Virus record (IMG/VR): IMGVR_UViG_3300036985_009306
Coordinates: 124,001-188,000 of that record
DNA length: 64,000 bases
From: a virus
Reading direction: 5' to 3' (one strand)
Positions 9,046-17,405 of the stretch are shown here, in pieces. The notes under the pieces were generated by a model that did no database searches, was not told where the DNA came from, and saw only the letters and a list, made by a program, of their open reading frames with translations. The position numbers and the translations under genes are program-made. The stretch's first letter is position 1; every line of letters begins with the position of its first letter.

Positions 9046-9729
9046 ATGGACAAAAAAGTTGTTGCTGAAAGGACTAATGTCCTTACTGAAACTGAGAATA
9101 AAAGTTTTATACACGCTGTCATTAATGCTGTGACTAAAGGTTATTCTGACAATACAGTTCTAGAAGATATTCTTGATCTAGTGAGAAGAAAAGAAGTAAG
9201 CAAAGGCGTTATTAAAGCTGCACCGGAGGCATTGAAGACTTATGGAGAATCAATCAAGAATAGTTTGGATTTTCTATCAAGTCAAATTGATGAGTTAGAG
9301 ATTATTGATGAGCCTACAGTTAAGAAAAGAGAGAAACCTAAAGAAGATGATCAACAAAATGTTGTTGAAGAAGAAATGAAAAAAGTAGAAGAACCTGCAG
9401 AGAAAACAGCTTCTTTTGATAAGTTTGCATGTTTAAAAGTTTCTGAAGACTGGGACAAATATTGTTATGATGAGAAAAAGAATTCAATGACAGGTATTTT
9501 GAAGTTGAATTTTGGACAAGATATGTCAAAGTTTATGGTTAAAGCAAAAGTTATTCTTGCAAAACAAGATATAGAAGATGTTCTTTCTAAGATTTATAGT
9601 TATTATGGTTCTGAGTACAAGAATTTAAAAGCTAATTTGTCACCTAATATTTTTAAGACAGAGATTAAATTTAGTAATTTAGAAAAAGGTTTAGCTGAAG
9701 TTCTTTATGAAATCAATGGAGCTTTCTAA
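9046..9729 (+). CDS. hypothetical protein, 227 aa
   Basis: Unrecognised. Helical N-terminal half (1-90), a Lys/Glu-rich linker (100-130) and a compact C-terminal domain (about 135-227) with mixed alpha/beta character. First gene of a tight + strand block (stop overlaps the next ATG, TAATG) that runs to the terminator at 16413. May be virion-associated by position only. Confidence 0.8.
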   Translation: MDKKVVAERTNVLTETENKSFIHAVINAVTKGYSDNTVLEDILDLVRRKEVSKGVIKAAPEALKTYGESIKNSLDFLSSQIDELEIIDEPTVKKREKPKEDDQQNVVEEEMKKVEEPAEKTASFDKFACLKVSEDWDKYCYDEKKNSMTGILKLNFGQDMSKFMVKAKVILAKQDIEDVLSKIYSYYGSEYKNLKANLSPNIFKTEIKFSNLEKGLAEVLYEINGAF

Positions 9730-9926
9730 TGTTGAGAAGTGAAGAATCAAATATTCTTGAAAAAGCTTTGGGTAACACTGAGATAAAAAAGAAAAGCTAT
9801 TTTGAAAGAGTCAATTTTTCTTGTAAAAAGAAAGATCCATTTGAAAATAAAGCTGATGGTAATGTTTGGAAAGTTCAAGGAAATAAATTGTTGAGAAAGA
9901 AGACTAAAGAGGAAAACAATGGATAA
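9729..9926 (+). CDS. small basic hypothetical protein, 65 aa
   Basis: Lys-rich 65-residue protein without recognisable domain. Starts in a TAATG overlap with the previous gene and its end overlaps the next start by 8 nt, so it is translationally coupled on both sides. Confidence 0.7.
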   Translation: MLRSEESNILEKALGNTEIKKKSYFERVNFSCKKKDPFENKADGNVWKVQGNKLLRKKTKEENNG

Positions 9927-10290
9927 AGTTTATGTTGTTTGGGATTTAAAATCAAAGAAACCAATTGAAGAAAAGAAAAATCCTACACAACAAGATTTTA
10001 AGAAATACCAAGCTCAACAATATGTTTGGGTATTAAAAGATGATATGTATGATGCTAGACTATCTAAACATAATTTGAAGGCAACAAAAGTAGGAAGAAT
10101 AGCTCAAGAAATTCTATCTTCAAAAGGTAATTTAATGTTGATAGAGAATTCTGTAAATAAGATAGAAAAATCTATTAAAAGCGTTATTGATTGGGCTAAA
10201 GATATACAAGACAAAAAAATTTCAGAAAAAATAAATTCAAATGCTTTAAGTATCATTAAAGAAATAAAAGAAGTAAAAAAGGAATTTTAA
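9919..10290 (+). CDS. hypothetical protein, 123 aa
   Basis: Begins MDKVYVVWDLKSKKP; the C-terminal half (about 70-123) is amphipathic helix with regular Ile/Lys/Glu spacing, probably coiled coil. No known family. Coupled to the genes on either side (overlap of 8 nt before, 1 nt gap after). Confidence 0.78.
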   Translation: MDKVYVVWDLKSKKPIEEKKNPTQQDFKKYQAQQYVWVLKDDMYDARLSKHNLKATKVGRIAQEILSSKGNLMLIENSVNKIEKSIKSVIDWAKDIQDKKISEKINSNALSIIKEIKEVKKEF

Positions 10291-10291
10291 A

Positions 10292-10615
10292 ATGAATACA
10301 AAGAATGTCCTAATGGAGATATTAGCTGCAATACCAGAAGAAGTTGAGAAAAAAGCACCTCCTCTTAAAGAAGAAATTCCAGAAAAAGTAGTAAAACAGC
10401 AACCAAAGACTTCTGTTGATCAAGAATCAATAGATGAAGCACTAGAAATTGCTACTTTTGTAAGAGACAAAGCCAATAGTTTGTTGTCAGAAGCAAATCA
10501 AGCAATCGAAAATCTATCTGGTGATAGCAAGGCAAGTGTATTAGAATCAAAAGACGATTTTCATAGTTTAGTTTTGCGACTAAAACAGATGAAAAGAAGA
10601 TTAAACATAATCTAA
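10292..10615 (+). CDS. hypothetical protein with short N-terminal helix motif, 107 aa
   Basis: The N-terminus NVLMEILAAIPEEVEKKAP is a short amphipathic helix followed by a Pro/Glu-rich linker. A very similar start occurs in the repeat protein at 28928 (EVLNVIPKEVTYKVPGL). Residues 45-107 form a helical C-terminal domain. The shared start may be a targeting or protease-processing signal; function otherwise unknown. Confidence 0.75.
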   Translation: MNTKNVLMEILAAIPEEVEKKAPPLKEEIPEKVVKQQPKTSVDQESIDEALEIATFVRDKANSLLSEANQAIENLSGDSKASVLESKDDFHSLVLRLKQMKRRLNII

Positions 10616-10624
10616 GGAGAAATT

Positions 10625-11095
10625 ATGCTTAGAGATACACAATCAAAGTTTTTAAATGATATAAGTATTTCAAAAAGAGGTATTGTAAAAGTTGCTTCTT
10701 CACAAGTTCCGAGAGGAAAAGAAGCAACAACTAAACATGAAGTCAAGAAAGTTTTAAAGACTTTTGAAAAAAGTCCTGATGTGACAAAGGATACATTAAA
10801 TAAATATCAACAAAGAGTGGAATTAGATCCAAGTCCAAAAAATGTTGCTAAAGATTTCTTTAATGATCTTGGTGAAGCAAGAAAACATAAAAAACAAATG
10901 CATTTAGTAACTGCTATGTCTTTGAGACAAGCAGGTATCTTTAAGATAGCAGGTAGAAATGTATATGAGGATTTAGAGACAGGTGATTTTTGGAAAATGT
11001 CTGAAGACAAGAAACATGTTTTACGTATGTTCAAAGAAAATAATGGTATTGCTGTAAATTTAAAAGATAAAAAACATGTCGTCAATTGCCATTAA
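10625..11095 (+). CDS. hypothetical protein, 156 aa
   Basis: Strong ribosome site (TAAGGAGAAATT) before the ATG. Basic, with N-terminal disordered-looking 50 residues and a C-terminal domain that includes GRNVYEDLETGDFWKMSED, reminiscent of small beta-domain proteins in phage virions, but the family is unknown. Its stop is immediately followed by the omega-RNA candidate of the IscB element, so the element sits at the 3' edge of this gene. Confidence 0.75.
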   Translation: MLRDTQSKFLNDISISKRGIVKVASSQVPRGKEATTKHEVKKVLKTFEKSPDVTKDTLNKYQQRVELDPSPKNVAKDFFNDLGEARKHKKQMHLVTAMSLRQAGIFKIAGRNVYEDLETGDFWKMSEDKKHVLRMFKENNGIAVNLKDKKHVVNCH

Positions 11096-11310
11096 TGGTC
11101 TAAGCCGTGAGGTTTAGTGCAAGAGTTGATTAGAGGGCATGAAAATGCAGAAGTTTAAAGCAGAGTTAAAGAACGTACCAAAGAGTGCTCCACAAGCTCT
11201 TTGCTCTACAAGTCCATCTTTAAACAAAGACCAAAGTCTTAGTGAGATGGACAAAGTACTGGCTTTAAACAACCTCGAAGTGGATCCACTCCAACATAGA
11301 GGAGGACAGA
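11096..11310 (+). ncRNA. candidate omega-RNA (HEARO-like) of the IscB element
   Basis: The stretch from the stop at 11095 into the first codons of iscB folds well. Visible helices: CTAAGCC/GGTTTAG with a GUGA tetraloop (11100-11117); GTTTAAAG (11153-11160) pairing with CTTTAAAC (11218-11225, alternative copy 11263-11270); CAAAGAG/CTCTTTG (11179-11203); AAGAC/GTCTT with CAAA loop (11227-11240). IscB proteins use an RNA encoded just upstream, with the guide at its 5' end. Here it would overlap the first 60 codons of the reading frame, and the guide would come from the 3' end of the preceding gene. Ends are approximate. Confidence 0.62.
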
Positions 11311-12509
11311 AACTCTCTGTCACTATCTATGTATTTAACATACATGGCCAACCTCTAATGCCATGTTCACCAAGAAAAGCTAGAGTTTTATTAAAGAGAG
11401 GAGAAGCAAAAGTCTTAAAAACAAATCCATTCTTTGTCATTCAACTTACTAAAGAAACTAGTAATCATGTACAAGAGTGCTCTTTAGGAATAGACTCTGG
11501 TTACAAGCATATAGGTTTTTCTGTAGTTAGTGACAAGAAAGAAATTGTTTGTGGTGAGTTAGAACTTGATCAAAAAACTTCTGAAAGATTAATTAAACGA
11601 ACAGGATATCGTAGAAATAGAAGAAATAGATTGTGGTATAGAAAGCCAAGATTTAGTAATAGAAAAAAAGATAAAGGATGGTTGCCGCCTTCAACTTTAA
11701 GAAGATTCAACACTCATATCTCTCTTATCAACAAACTCAAATCTTATCTACCAATCAAAGATATCTCTATAGAAGTAGGAAATTTTGATATTCAGAAGAT
11801 AGAGAATCCAGATATTAAGGGAATACAATATCAACAGGGAAGTTTGTATGAATATCAGAATATGAGAAGTTTTTTAATGGATAGAGAACATGGCAAGTGT
11901 CAACTATGTGGAAAAGAATTTAGCAAAGGAAATGACTCACACATCCATCATATTATTCCCAGAGATGATGGAGGGACAGATAGAGAAAAGAATTTAGCTT
12001 TGTTGCATAAAAGTTGTCATAAAAAACTTCACAAACAAAAATTATTTGATAAATTAAAAAAGAACAAGCAGTATAAAGATTCAATATTTATGAATATTAT
12101 TAGATGGAGGTTTAGAGAAATATTTAGAGAATGTAGGTTAGTGTATGGGAATGAGACATTTGTAAAGAGAAATGAGTTAAGATTAGAGAAGAGACATTGT
12201 AATGATGCTTTTGTAATAGCAAGTGGTACAAATCAAATTAAGACAAATCCTATGTTTTTAAAACAGAAACATAAAAATAATAGAGTTTTGCAAGTTAATA
12301 GAAAAGGTTTTAGACCTTCTATCAGAAGAAAAAGATATTCTATTCAACCCTATGATATAGTATTTATAAATAACAAGAAATATATTGCAAAAGGGTGTCA
12401 TTGTTATGGTAAAAGTATTATTTGTAATAATAGAATAAAAACTTTGGATTGTAGTATTAAAAAAGTTGAAAAAGTTTTCTATACAAATTCAATTTTTCAA
12501 AAAATATAA
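11139..12509 (+). CDS. iscB: IscB-type RNA-guided HNH/RuvC endonuclease
   Basis: Domains in order: PLMP domain (about 64-105, with VFNIHGQPLMP and SPRKARVLLKRGEAKV); RuvC-I LGIDSGYKHIG (Asp119); Arg-rich bridge helix (151-176, RTGYRRNRRNR); RuvC-II ISIEVGN (Glu212); HNH nuclease (254-297, CQLCGKE, HIHHIIPRDDGGT, CHKKLH); RuvC-III RHCNDAFVIA (Asp356). All catalytic positions are present, so it should cut DNA with an omega-RNA guide. Typical IscB starts at the PLMP domain; residues 1-60 here have low protein-like character and overlap the RNA candidate, so the true start may be ATG 11247 or GTG 11280. The gene is wedged into an operon of unrelated genes. Confidence 0.9.
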   Translation: MKMQKFKAELKNVPKSAPQALCSTSPSLNKDQSLSEMDKVLALNNLEVDPLQHRGGQKLSVTIYVFNIHGQPLMPCSPRKARVLLKRGEAKVLKTNPFFVIQLTKETSNHVQECSLGIDSGYKHIGFSVVSDKKEIVCGELELDQKTSERLIKRTGYRRNRRNRLWYRKPRFSNRKKDKGWLPPSTLRRFNTHISLINKLKSYLPIKDISIEVGNFDIQKIENPDIKGIQYQQGSLYEYQNMRSFLMDREHGKCQLCGKEFSKGNDSHIHHIIPRDDGGTDREKNLALLHKSCHKKLHKQKLFDKLKKNKQYKDSIFMNIIRWRFREIFRECRLVYGNETFVKRNELRLEKRHCNDAFVIASGTNQIKTNPMFLKQKHKNNRVLQVNRKGFRPSIRRKRYSIQPYDIVFINNKKYIAKGCHCYGKSIICNNRIKTLDCSIKKVEKVFYTNSIFQKI

Positions 12510-12527
12510 AAAGAAAGTTTTACTAAA

Positions 12528-12884
12528 ATGAAAAACAATAGAGAATCATCTGTTTTAGAAGGTGCTATTTCTGCTATGACTGAAGCAGAGATGGCTGACT
12601 TGATGAAAGAAGCTGAAGAAGAATCTCTTGAAATTTTTAGTAAAGTTTCATTAGACTCACAAAAATTTGATGTACCTAATTTTGAACTTGTCGGTGTGGC
12701 TAAAGGTAAAAATGACAGTTTTGTTGTTACATATGAAAATAAAAATAATAAAGTTCTTAAAGGAACTGTTGATTTTGATAAAGCAAGAGCAGTAGAAAAA
12801 GGTTATGAACCTGTCGATGTTAGTGAGAAAGATGATTTAGTTATAGTGGTTTTTGAAAAAACAGATTGGCATTTAAAAAATTAG
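12528..12884 (+). CDS. hypothetical protein with RES-VLE N-terminal motif, 118 aa
   Basis: Starts with NNRESSVLEGAISAMTEAE, nearly the same as the start of the next gene (NYHRESTVLEAAIASLEPE), while the remainders differ. The C-terminal part (about 45-118) looks beta-rich. Such a shared N-terminal helix on unrelated proteins is typical of targeting sequences on phage capsid-internal proteins; that is inference. Confidence 0.75.
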   Translation: MKNNRESSVLEGAISAMTEAEMADLMKEAEEESLEIFSKVSLDSQKFDVPNFELVGVAKGKNDSFVVTYENKNNKVLKGTVDFDKARAVEKGYEPVDVSEKDDLVIVVFEKTDWHLKN

Positions 12885-12897
12885 GAGAAGGAGACTT

Positions 12898-13209
12898 ATG
12901 AATTATCATAGAGAATCAACTGTATTAGAAGCAGCAATTGCTTCTTTAGAACCAGAAATACTAGTGGCTAAAATTACTACTGTTCGTCCGCCCCCAATAG
13001 AAAAAGGCATTGAAACACTTATTTTGGATCATCGAGATTTTTCTGAAAAATCTCTCAATGATTTTAAAAAAGCACTTAAGAGTTTTGGTCTACATCTCGG
13101 AAATGCTGATGAAGAATATGGTTCTCCAAGTTCGGATACTTTTGTTTTATATATAGCAAAAAACAAATTGACAAAGTCTGAATTAAAAGATTTACTTCAA
13201 ATAGATTAA
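12898..13209 (+). CDS. hypothetical protein with RES-VLE N-terminal motif, 103 aa
   Basis: Carries the same N-terminal motif as the gene before it (RES-[ST]-VLE-x-AI). The rest is a small mixed alpha/beta domain ending KNKLTKSELKDLLQID. GGAGAAGGAGA precedes the ATG. Function unknown; probably used with its neighbour. Confidence 0.75.
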   Translation: MNYHRESTVLEAAIASLEPEILVAKITTVRPPPIEKGIETLILDHRDFSEKSLNDFKKALKSFGLHLGNADEEYGSPSSDTFVLYIAKNKLTKSELKDLLQID

Positions 13210-13262
13210 ACAGCTTCAACAACTACCCTTGGAAATAAGGGGAGAAGCGAAAGGAAGAAATT

Positions 13263-14915
13263 ATGGAAAAGCTTCAAGGAATTTTTGATCAAGGGTTTTC
13301 AGGTATCTATGAAGATTCATCTCGTAAAACAATGCCTGATTATTTAGACAAACTAGCCGAACAAGAGAAGGACTTCGAGCCTGAACAAATAGAGGCCCCT
13401 AATATAACCTTTGACAAAGATTCGAGTTTATCTAGAGCCAACGAGTTAACTTCAGATGGGTCTAGAGAATCTTCTAAAACAAACAGATTCACTGTTGAAA
13501 AAGAACAAAGAGAAGCACAAGACAATAAATTGAAAGAAATAGACAAAATTGTAACTAGTATGCAGGATGAAGGTTTTGATGAGATTCAATCAAGTTTATT
13601 AAAAAGGTATTCTAGAGATTTAGTAAGTAAATATTTAGAATCAAAAATAAAGTTGATTTTGGACAAATATGCTGTTCTTGGTTTTGAGAATTTGAATGAA
13701 AAACAAGCAAATATTGTAGAACAAGCAAAGATAGATTTTAAGATCAAACGTTCTATGGTTCATGATATTCTAGATAAATTTTCTAAACTTGACTATATTT
13801 CAAATGGTATAGTTAAAGATTATCATGATTTGCTTGGTTCAAAAAGACCTCTTTATATTGTAGCCAAATTTTTGTTTTCATTAAGCTCTATAAAAGATTC
13901 TTATAATAAAAATAAAGAAACTAGAATTGCTTTTCAAAGAGATGAAGATGAGAAAGTTTTAAGTTTAAGAGACATAAACAATAATTTGAAGAGGAATTCA
14001 AATCTACAGAGACAGAATATTTTTACTTTAATGTTGAATGATTATAAGCAAGGTGTATATAATAAGTTGGCAAGATCTCAAATTGATCAAAAGATGGCAA
14101 AAGAATTTGGTATAGAGAAATTACAACAATTTCATTCAAAATTTAAAGACGATATTACTAGAGTTGAACGTTTTTATAATCGTCAGGCTTTTGATACAGA
14201 TTTTTTGAATGCTATGCAACAGGGTGTTGAAGGACAAATAAAGCCAAAAATTTCATCTTTAAATACTAAAGAAATGTCAAATGATGCTTTTGATCTTATG
14301 ACAAGAGGAAGTAATTTAGATGAAATTCATGTATCTTTAAAGAAGAAATATGGATATGTTAATGCAACTCAGTTTTTAGCAGAATATGATGACAGGTTAA
14401 AGAAACATTATGGACAGCTTGGATACTTGTTTATTGATGCCAATATTTATGCAAATTGTAAAGAAATGGTTGATTCATTCTCAAGATTGCAGCATGCAGG
14501 AAGCAAATTGATTTTTAGTTTGAGAGCAAAGAAAGAGTGTGCTGGATGTAGTTGTAATAAAGGGGGAACATGTGAGAAGACAGGATTGTTGATTTCTAAT
14601 AATCCTATATGCAGGTCTTCAAGAGCTGCAAAGAGAGTTTTTGCAAAAGCTTCATCATTTGTACCTAAGACATATATTGATTGTTTCACTTCTCAGATTA
14701 AAGAGAGTAATTTAGAACTTATTTCTAAGTTTGCTTTGGGAATAGAAGCTGCATTGCAGAATGAAAAGAAGAATATTGGGAAGCAAGCATCAAAGGATAG
14801 AACAGAGACAACACATGTGCAGGAAGGTTTTGTAGCAGCAGATAGTTTTAATATTGATGTTTTTGAAGAGAAAGTTAGTTCTAAAATAATAGAGGATGTT
14901 TTAAAAGGATTGTAA
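13263..14915 (+). CDS. large helical protein with a cysteine cluster, 550 aa
   Basis: Unrecognised. Residues 1-80 are acidic and low-complexity; 80-390 are predicted mainly helical. Near 420-445 there is a cysteine cluster (CAGCSC, then GGTC and NPIC) that could hold zinc or an iron-sulfur site. Preceded by a short CCCTT/AAGGG hairpin (13231-13246) in its leader. Its size and central position in the block suggest a structural or injected virion protein, but nothing proves it. Confidence 0.8.
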   Translation: MEKLQGIFDQGFSGIYEDSSRKTMPDYLDKLAEQEKDFEPEQIEAPNITFDKDSSLSRANELTSDGSRESSKTNRFTVEKEQREAQDNKLKEIDKIVTSMQDEGFDEIQSSLLKRYSRDLVSKYLESKIKLILDKYAVLGFENLNEKQANIVEQAKIDFKIKRSMVHDILDKFSKLDYISNGIVKDYHDLLGSKRPLYIVAKFLFSLSSIKDSYNKNKETRIAFQRDEDEKVLSLRDINNNLKRNSNLQRQNIFTLMLNDYKQGVYNKLARSQIDQKMAKEFGIEKLQQFHSKFKDDITRVERFYNRQAFDTDFLNAMQQGVEGQIKPKISSLNTKEMSNDAFDLMTRGSNLDEIHVSLKKKYGYVNATQFLAEYDDRLKKHYGQLGYLFIDANIYANCKEMVDSFSRLQHAGSKLIFSLRAKKECAGCSCNKGGTCEKTGLLISNNPICRSSRAAKRVFAKASSFVPKTYIDCFTSQIKESNLELISKFALGIEAALQNEKKNIGKQASKDRTETTHVQEGFVAADSFNIDVFEEKVSSKIIEDVLKGL

Positions 14916-14917
14916 AA

Positions 14918-15487
14918 ATGGTTAAAATGCTAGATGCTAATATTACTAAAAGTTTTTCAATTTCTTATCTTGACAAGAATGAAGCCATGTTTTTGTTGGG
15001 TCTTTTGAAGTCTGTTCCTTGTTCTCATTGTACAGATTTTTATAGGGGTTGTCGAGGAGGAATGACATTGCAAGAAACAGCAATGATGTCAGAAAATGAT
15101 TATATAGAAAGACATATTCAGGGGACAGAAGCATATGTTTGTGGGAAATTACGAAACATAATTGTTCTTTCAAAAGCTGAAGAACAAGAATTAGATAATA
15201 ATTTTGAATCTGACTTTAATAGAAGAATTAGTTTGCTTACAAAGAAGAATGATGATAGTTCTAAATTTGTTTTGATCAATGATAAAGACGAATTTAGTTC
15301 GATAATGAGACAGATGGAAAGACAAATGATAGAAAGAGTACAGAAAGATGTTGATAAGATTAATCAACATAATGCATCAATAGTTAGTGGTATGCAAGAC
15401 CAGATAGCTGAACAGGATGACACTATAAAAAAAATGCAATCTGTGATCCAGAAATTAAGAAGAAAAGACAAAGATGACATTTCTTGA
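14918..15487 (+). CDS. hypothetical protein, 189 aa
   Basis: N-terminal part has CSHC-x5-GC (about 35-45) and a further Cys near 74, a possible metal site shared in flavour with the gene upstream; C-terminal third is coiled coil (QMERQMIERVQKDVDKI). Starts 3 nt after the upstream stop and overlaps the next gene by 14 nt. Confidence 0.77.
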   Translation: MVKMLDANITKSFSISYLDKNEAMFLLGLLKSVPCSHCTDFYRGCRGGMTLQETAMMSENDYIERHIQGTEAYVCGKLRNIIVLSKAEEQELDNNFESDFNRRISLLTKKNDDSSKFVLINDKDEFSSIMRQMERQMIERVQKDVDKINQHNASIVSGMQDQIAEQDDTIKKMQSVIQKLRRKDKDDIS

Positions 15488-16037
15488 ACTTACTAAAAAG
15501 ACTTATACATTTAAAGATGTTCCTAAGAAAAGGAATTATCTTTTAAAGAGATTAAAAAAGATTTATTCAACAACAGATGAAAAAGAGATTACTAGAGTTC
15601 TCGATTCAATAAAGATAGAGTTTAGAGAACAAAAAGAAAGAGGAGCTTCTAATCATAAAAAGTTGACCGTTTATTTACCTTTGCATGATTTTGACAAATA
15701 TTCTTTGAAGACAAAAGATGATGTAATCAAATATTTAGAGAATCCTAAGTCTACTGTCACACATGAAACAAATCATATTTTTCAAAATTTAGCAGAATCA
15801 TTTCCAGATGTTCAGTATTTAGAAGAAGATTCAGAAGGTAAATATAAGATAGATTATGATAAGTATTGGGATGATGCAGGAGAAAAACAATCAAGATTAG
15901 AACAAGTTAGAGAATTATTAAGCTGGGGAATGACAAAATCTGAAATTATACAGTTTTTGTACAATAGAAAACATGATGATAGAGAGTTATGGAGTAGAAT
16001 TATAGATAAGGCAATTGAATTGAGAAAGAAAGATTAA
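15474..16037 (+). CDS. putative zinc metalloprotease (HExxH), 187 aa
   Basis: VTHETNHIFQNL (about residues 99-110) contains the zinc-peptidase signature H-E-x-x-H, and an acidic helix EKQSRLEQVRELLSWG follows about 35 residues later, where gluzincin-type peptidases supply the third ligand (Glu). The protein is short with no signal peptide, so it would act in the cytoplasm or be packaged. A role in processing virion proteins of this block is possible but unproven. Confidence 0.6.
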   Translation: MTFLELTKKTYTFKDVPKKRNYLLKRLKKIYSTTDEKEITRVLDSIKIEFREQKERGASNHKKLTVYLPLHDFDKYSLKTKDDVIKYLENPKSTVTHETNHIFQNLAESFPDVQYLEEDSEGKYKIDYDKYWDDAGEKQSRLEQVRELLSWGMTKSEIIQFLYNRKHDDRELWSRIIDKAIELRKKD

Positions 16038-16098
16038 GTTATCTAAAGTGTTTATCAAGAGTCTTAATTATGAACAATAAACTTTTAGGAGGTTTATC

Positions 16099-16344
16099 AT
16101 GGGTATTGTAAATATTGCTTTGACAACTGATGCAGGAGTAACAAGGTCTATTATGACAGGTGCTAGTCCGTTGAGAATTAGCGATAATGAAACAAGTGCT
16201 TATCGTAAAAATTCTCTTGCTTCTGAGCCTATTAGTTCTCATGCAGTTAGAACTAAGAACAGAGTAAGTAGTATTGCCGGTGTTTTGAAAGCAAAAGTCG
16301 ATTCGAACAAATCAATTGCCTATGGAGACAGAGCTTTTAGGTAA
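16099..16344 (+). CDS. small Ser/Ala-rich protein with strong ribosome site, 81 aa
   Basis: The ribosome site TAGGAGGTTT is among the best in the window, implying high expression. The product is polar, Ser/Ala/Arg-rich, without membrane segment. It is the last gene before a strong terminator. High expression at the end of a block fits a structural or DNA-associated protein; function unknown. Confidence 0.72.
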   Translation: MGIVNIALTTDAGVTRSIMTGASPLRISDNETSAYRKNSLASEPISSHAVRTKNRVSSIAGVLKAKVDSNKSIAYGDRAFR

Positions 16345-16412
16345 ACTCTAAGTCAAATCATCATAGTGTCTCATGGTCCTTGGTTTAGGTATATTTTAAG
16401 TGACTATGTCTA

Positions 16413-16446
16413 ATGGGTAAAAAGAAATTTCTTTTTACCCATTTTT
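16413..16446 (+). terminator. rho-independent terminator
   Basis: A perfect 15-bp inverted repeat, ATGGGTAAAAAGAAA and its complement (16413-16442), followed by TTTT. Ends the gene block that starts at 9046. Confidence 0.88.
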
Positions 16447-16460
16447 GTATATAAAATTAA

Positions 16461-16961
16461 ATGGCAAAATTAAAGTTAGAATTTGAAGGGTGGCATTGTC
16501 TCCCTAAGAATGAAACTAAAGTAATTTTAGACATGGCTCGTATGAGGTTTGTTAATGCAAATTTCATAGACAATTGTGGTTTGTTAGTCGAAACGACAGA
16601 TGAATTAAAAGCATTTTCTTTTTGTTTAGAAATAATTGCACAATATATAAATATATTAGGTTCTTGGAATGGTTATACTGTGAGAAAAATAAGTAGAAGA
16701 ATTGTGTTTAATTATCAGGATAAAAAAAGAAAACTTTCCTTTGAATATTTCAAGAAACTAATAACTGAGAGTAGATTTGAAGATGCCACAATAATATTGG
16801 CAGGGAAACTTTATTTAGACCCAAATGAAACAAAAATGATGTTAAAAACTATTGAACGAGATTTAGGAAAGTTTCTTGTTGAGATGAAGGATAATCAATT
16901 AAAAATTGCTTATAATCTCTTAATAAAATATGCAAGTACTTCTGTTAGGAAATTTGAATAA
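16461..16961 (+). CDS. hypothetical protein, 166 aa
   Basis: Begins MAKLKLEFEGWHCLP directly after the terminator. The centre (FCLEIIAQYINILGSWNG) is hydrophobic and the C-terminal half helical. Unknown family. A decayed reading frame begins at its stop codon (TAAATG). Confidence 0.75.
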   Translation: MAKLKLEFEGWHCLPKNETKVILDMARMRFVNANFIDNCGLLVETTDELKAFSFCLEIIAQYINILGSWNGYTVRKISRRIVFNYQDKKRKLSFEYFKKLITESRFEDATIILAGKLYLDPNETKMMLKTIERDLGKFLVEMKDNQLKIAYNLLIKYASTSVRKFE

Positions 16962-17276
16962 ATGGACTTTCTGAAATTACCTATGTTTATAGAACGAAAG
17001 AAAAGAGTGATTTATAACACGTAATTTTGGATTAGGATTTAGACAACAATCTGATACAGGTTATTTGCTATGCGATTGTGGTGGGGATCTTTTTATATAA
17101 ACCCTAATGGAAGCAGCAAAGGTGTCACATATCTTTTTGCTGTGCTAAATGTAAAGAGTCCTGTGGAAAGATAGTTATAACTGAGGGCAAACTTGAAATA
17201 GTGTCTACTGATTTCGCAACTCTTAATTCTTTTTCTACAATACTCATTCAATGCCCAGGAGATAAAGAGGATTTAT
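16962..17276 (+). pseudogene. frameshifted remnant of a zinc-ribbon gene
   Basis: Coding-like segments continue each other in different frames: MDFLKLPMF... from ATG 16962; then TRNFGLGFRQQSDTGYLLCDCGGDLF; then NPNGSSKGVTYLF; then CCAKCKESCGKIV running to TAA at 17279. Together they look like one protein of about 100 residues with CDCGG and CCAKC metal pairs. At least three shifts, two near T5 runs, break it. Large neighbouring genes are intact, so decay is more likely than poor sequence. Confidence 0.5.
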
Positions 17277-17405
17277 ATTAAAATTAAGAAATATCAATGT
17301 GGTGGTTGGTTAGCGCAAAACGAAAGGCACTATGATCACGATCGTAATAATTACAATAGAATTCAAGACTCAGCAAACCTCAAAGTAAAATATCCTGAAT
17401 TTGAG

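Noticed and set aside
13231-13246. CCCTT/AAGGG hairpin considered as a terminator
   Set aside because: Stem of five pairs and no U-tract; more likely a leader structure.
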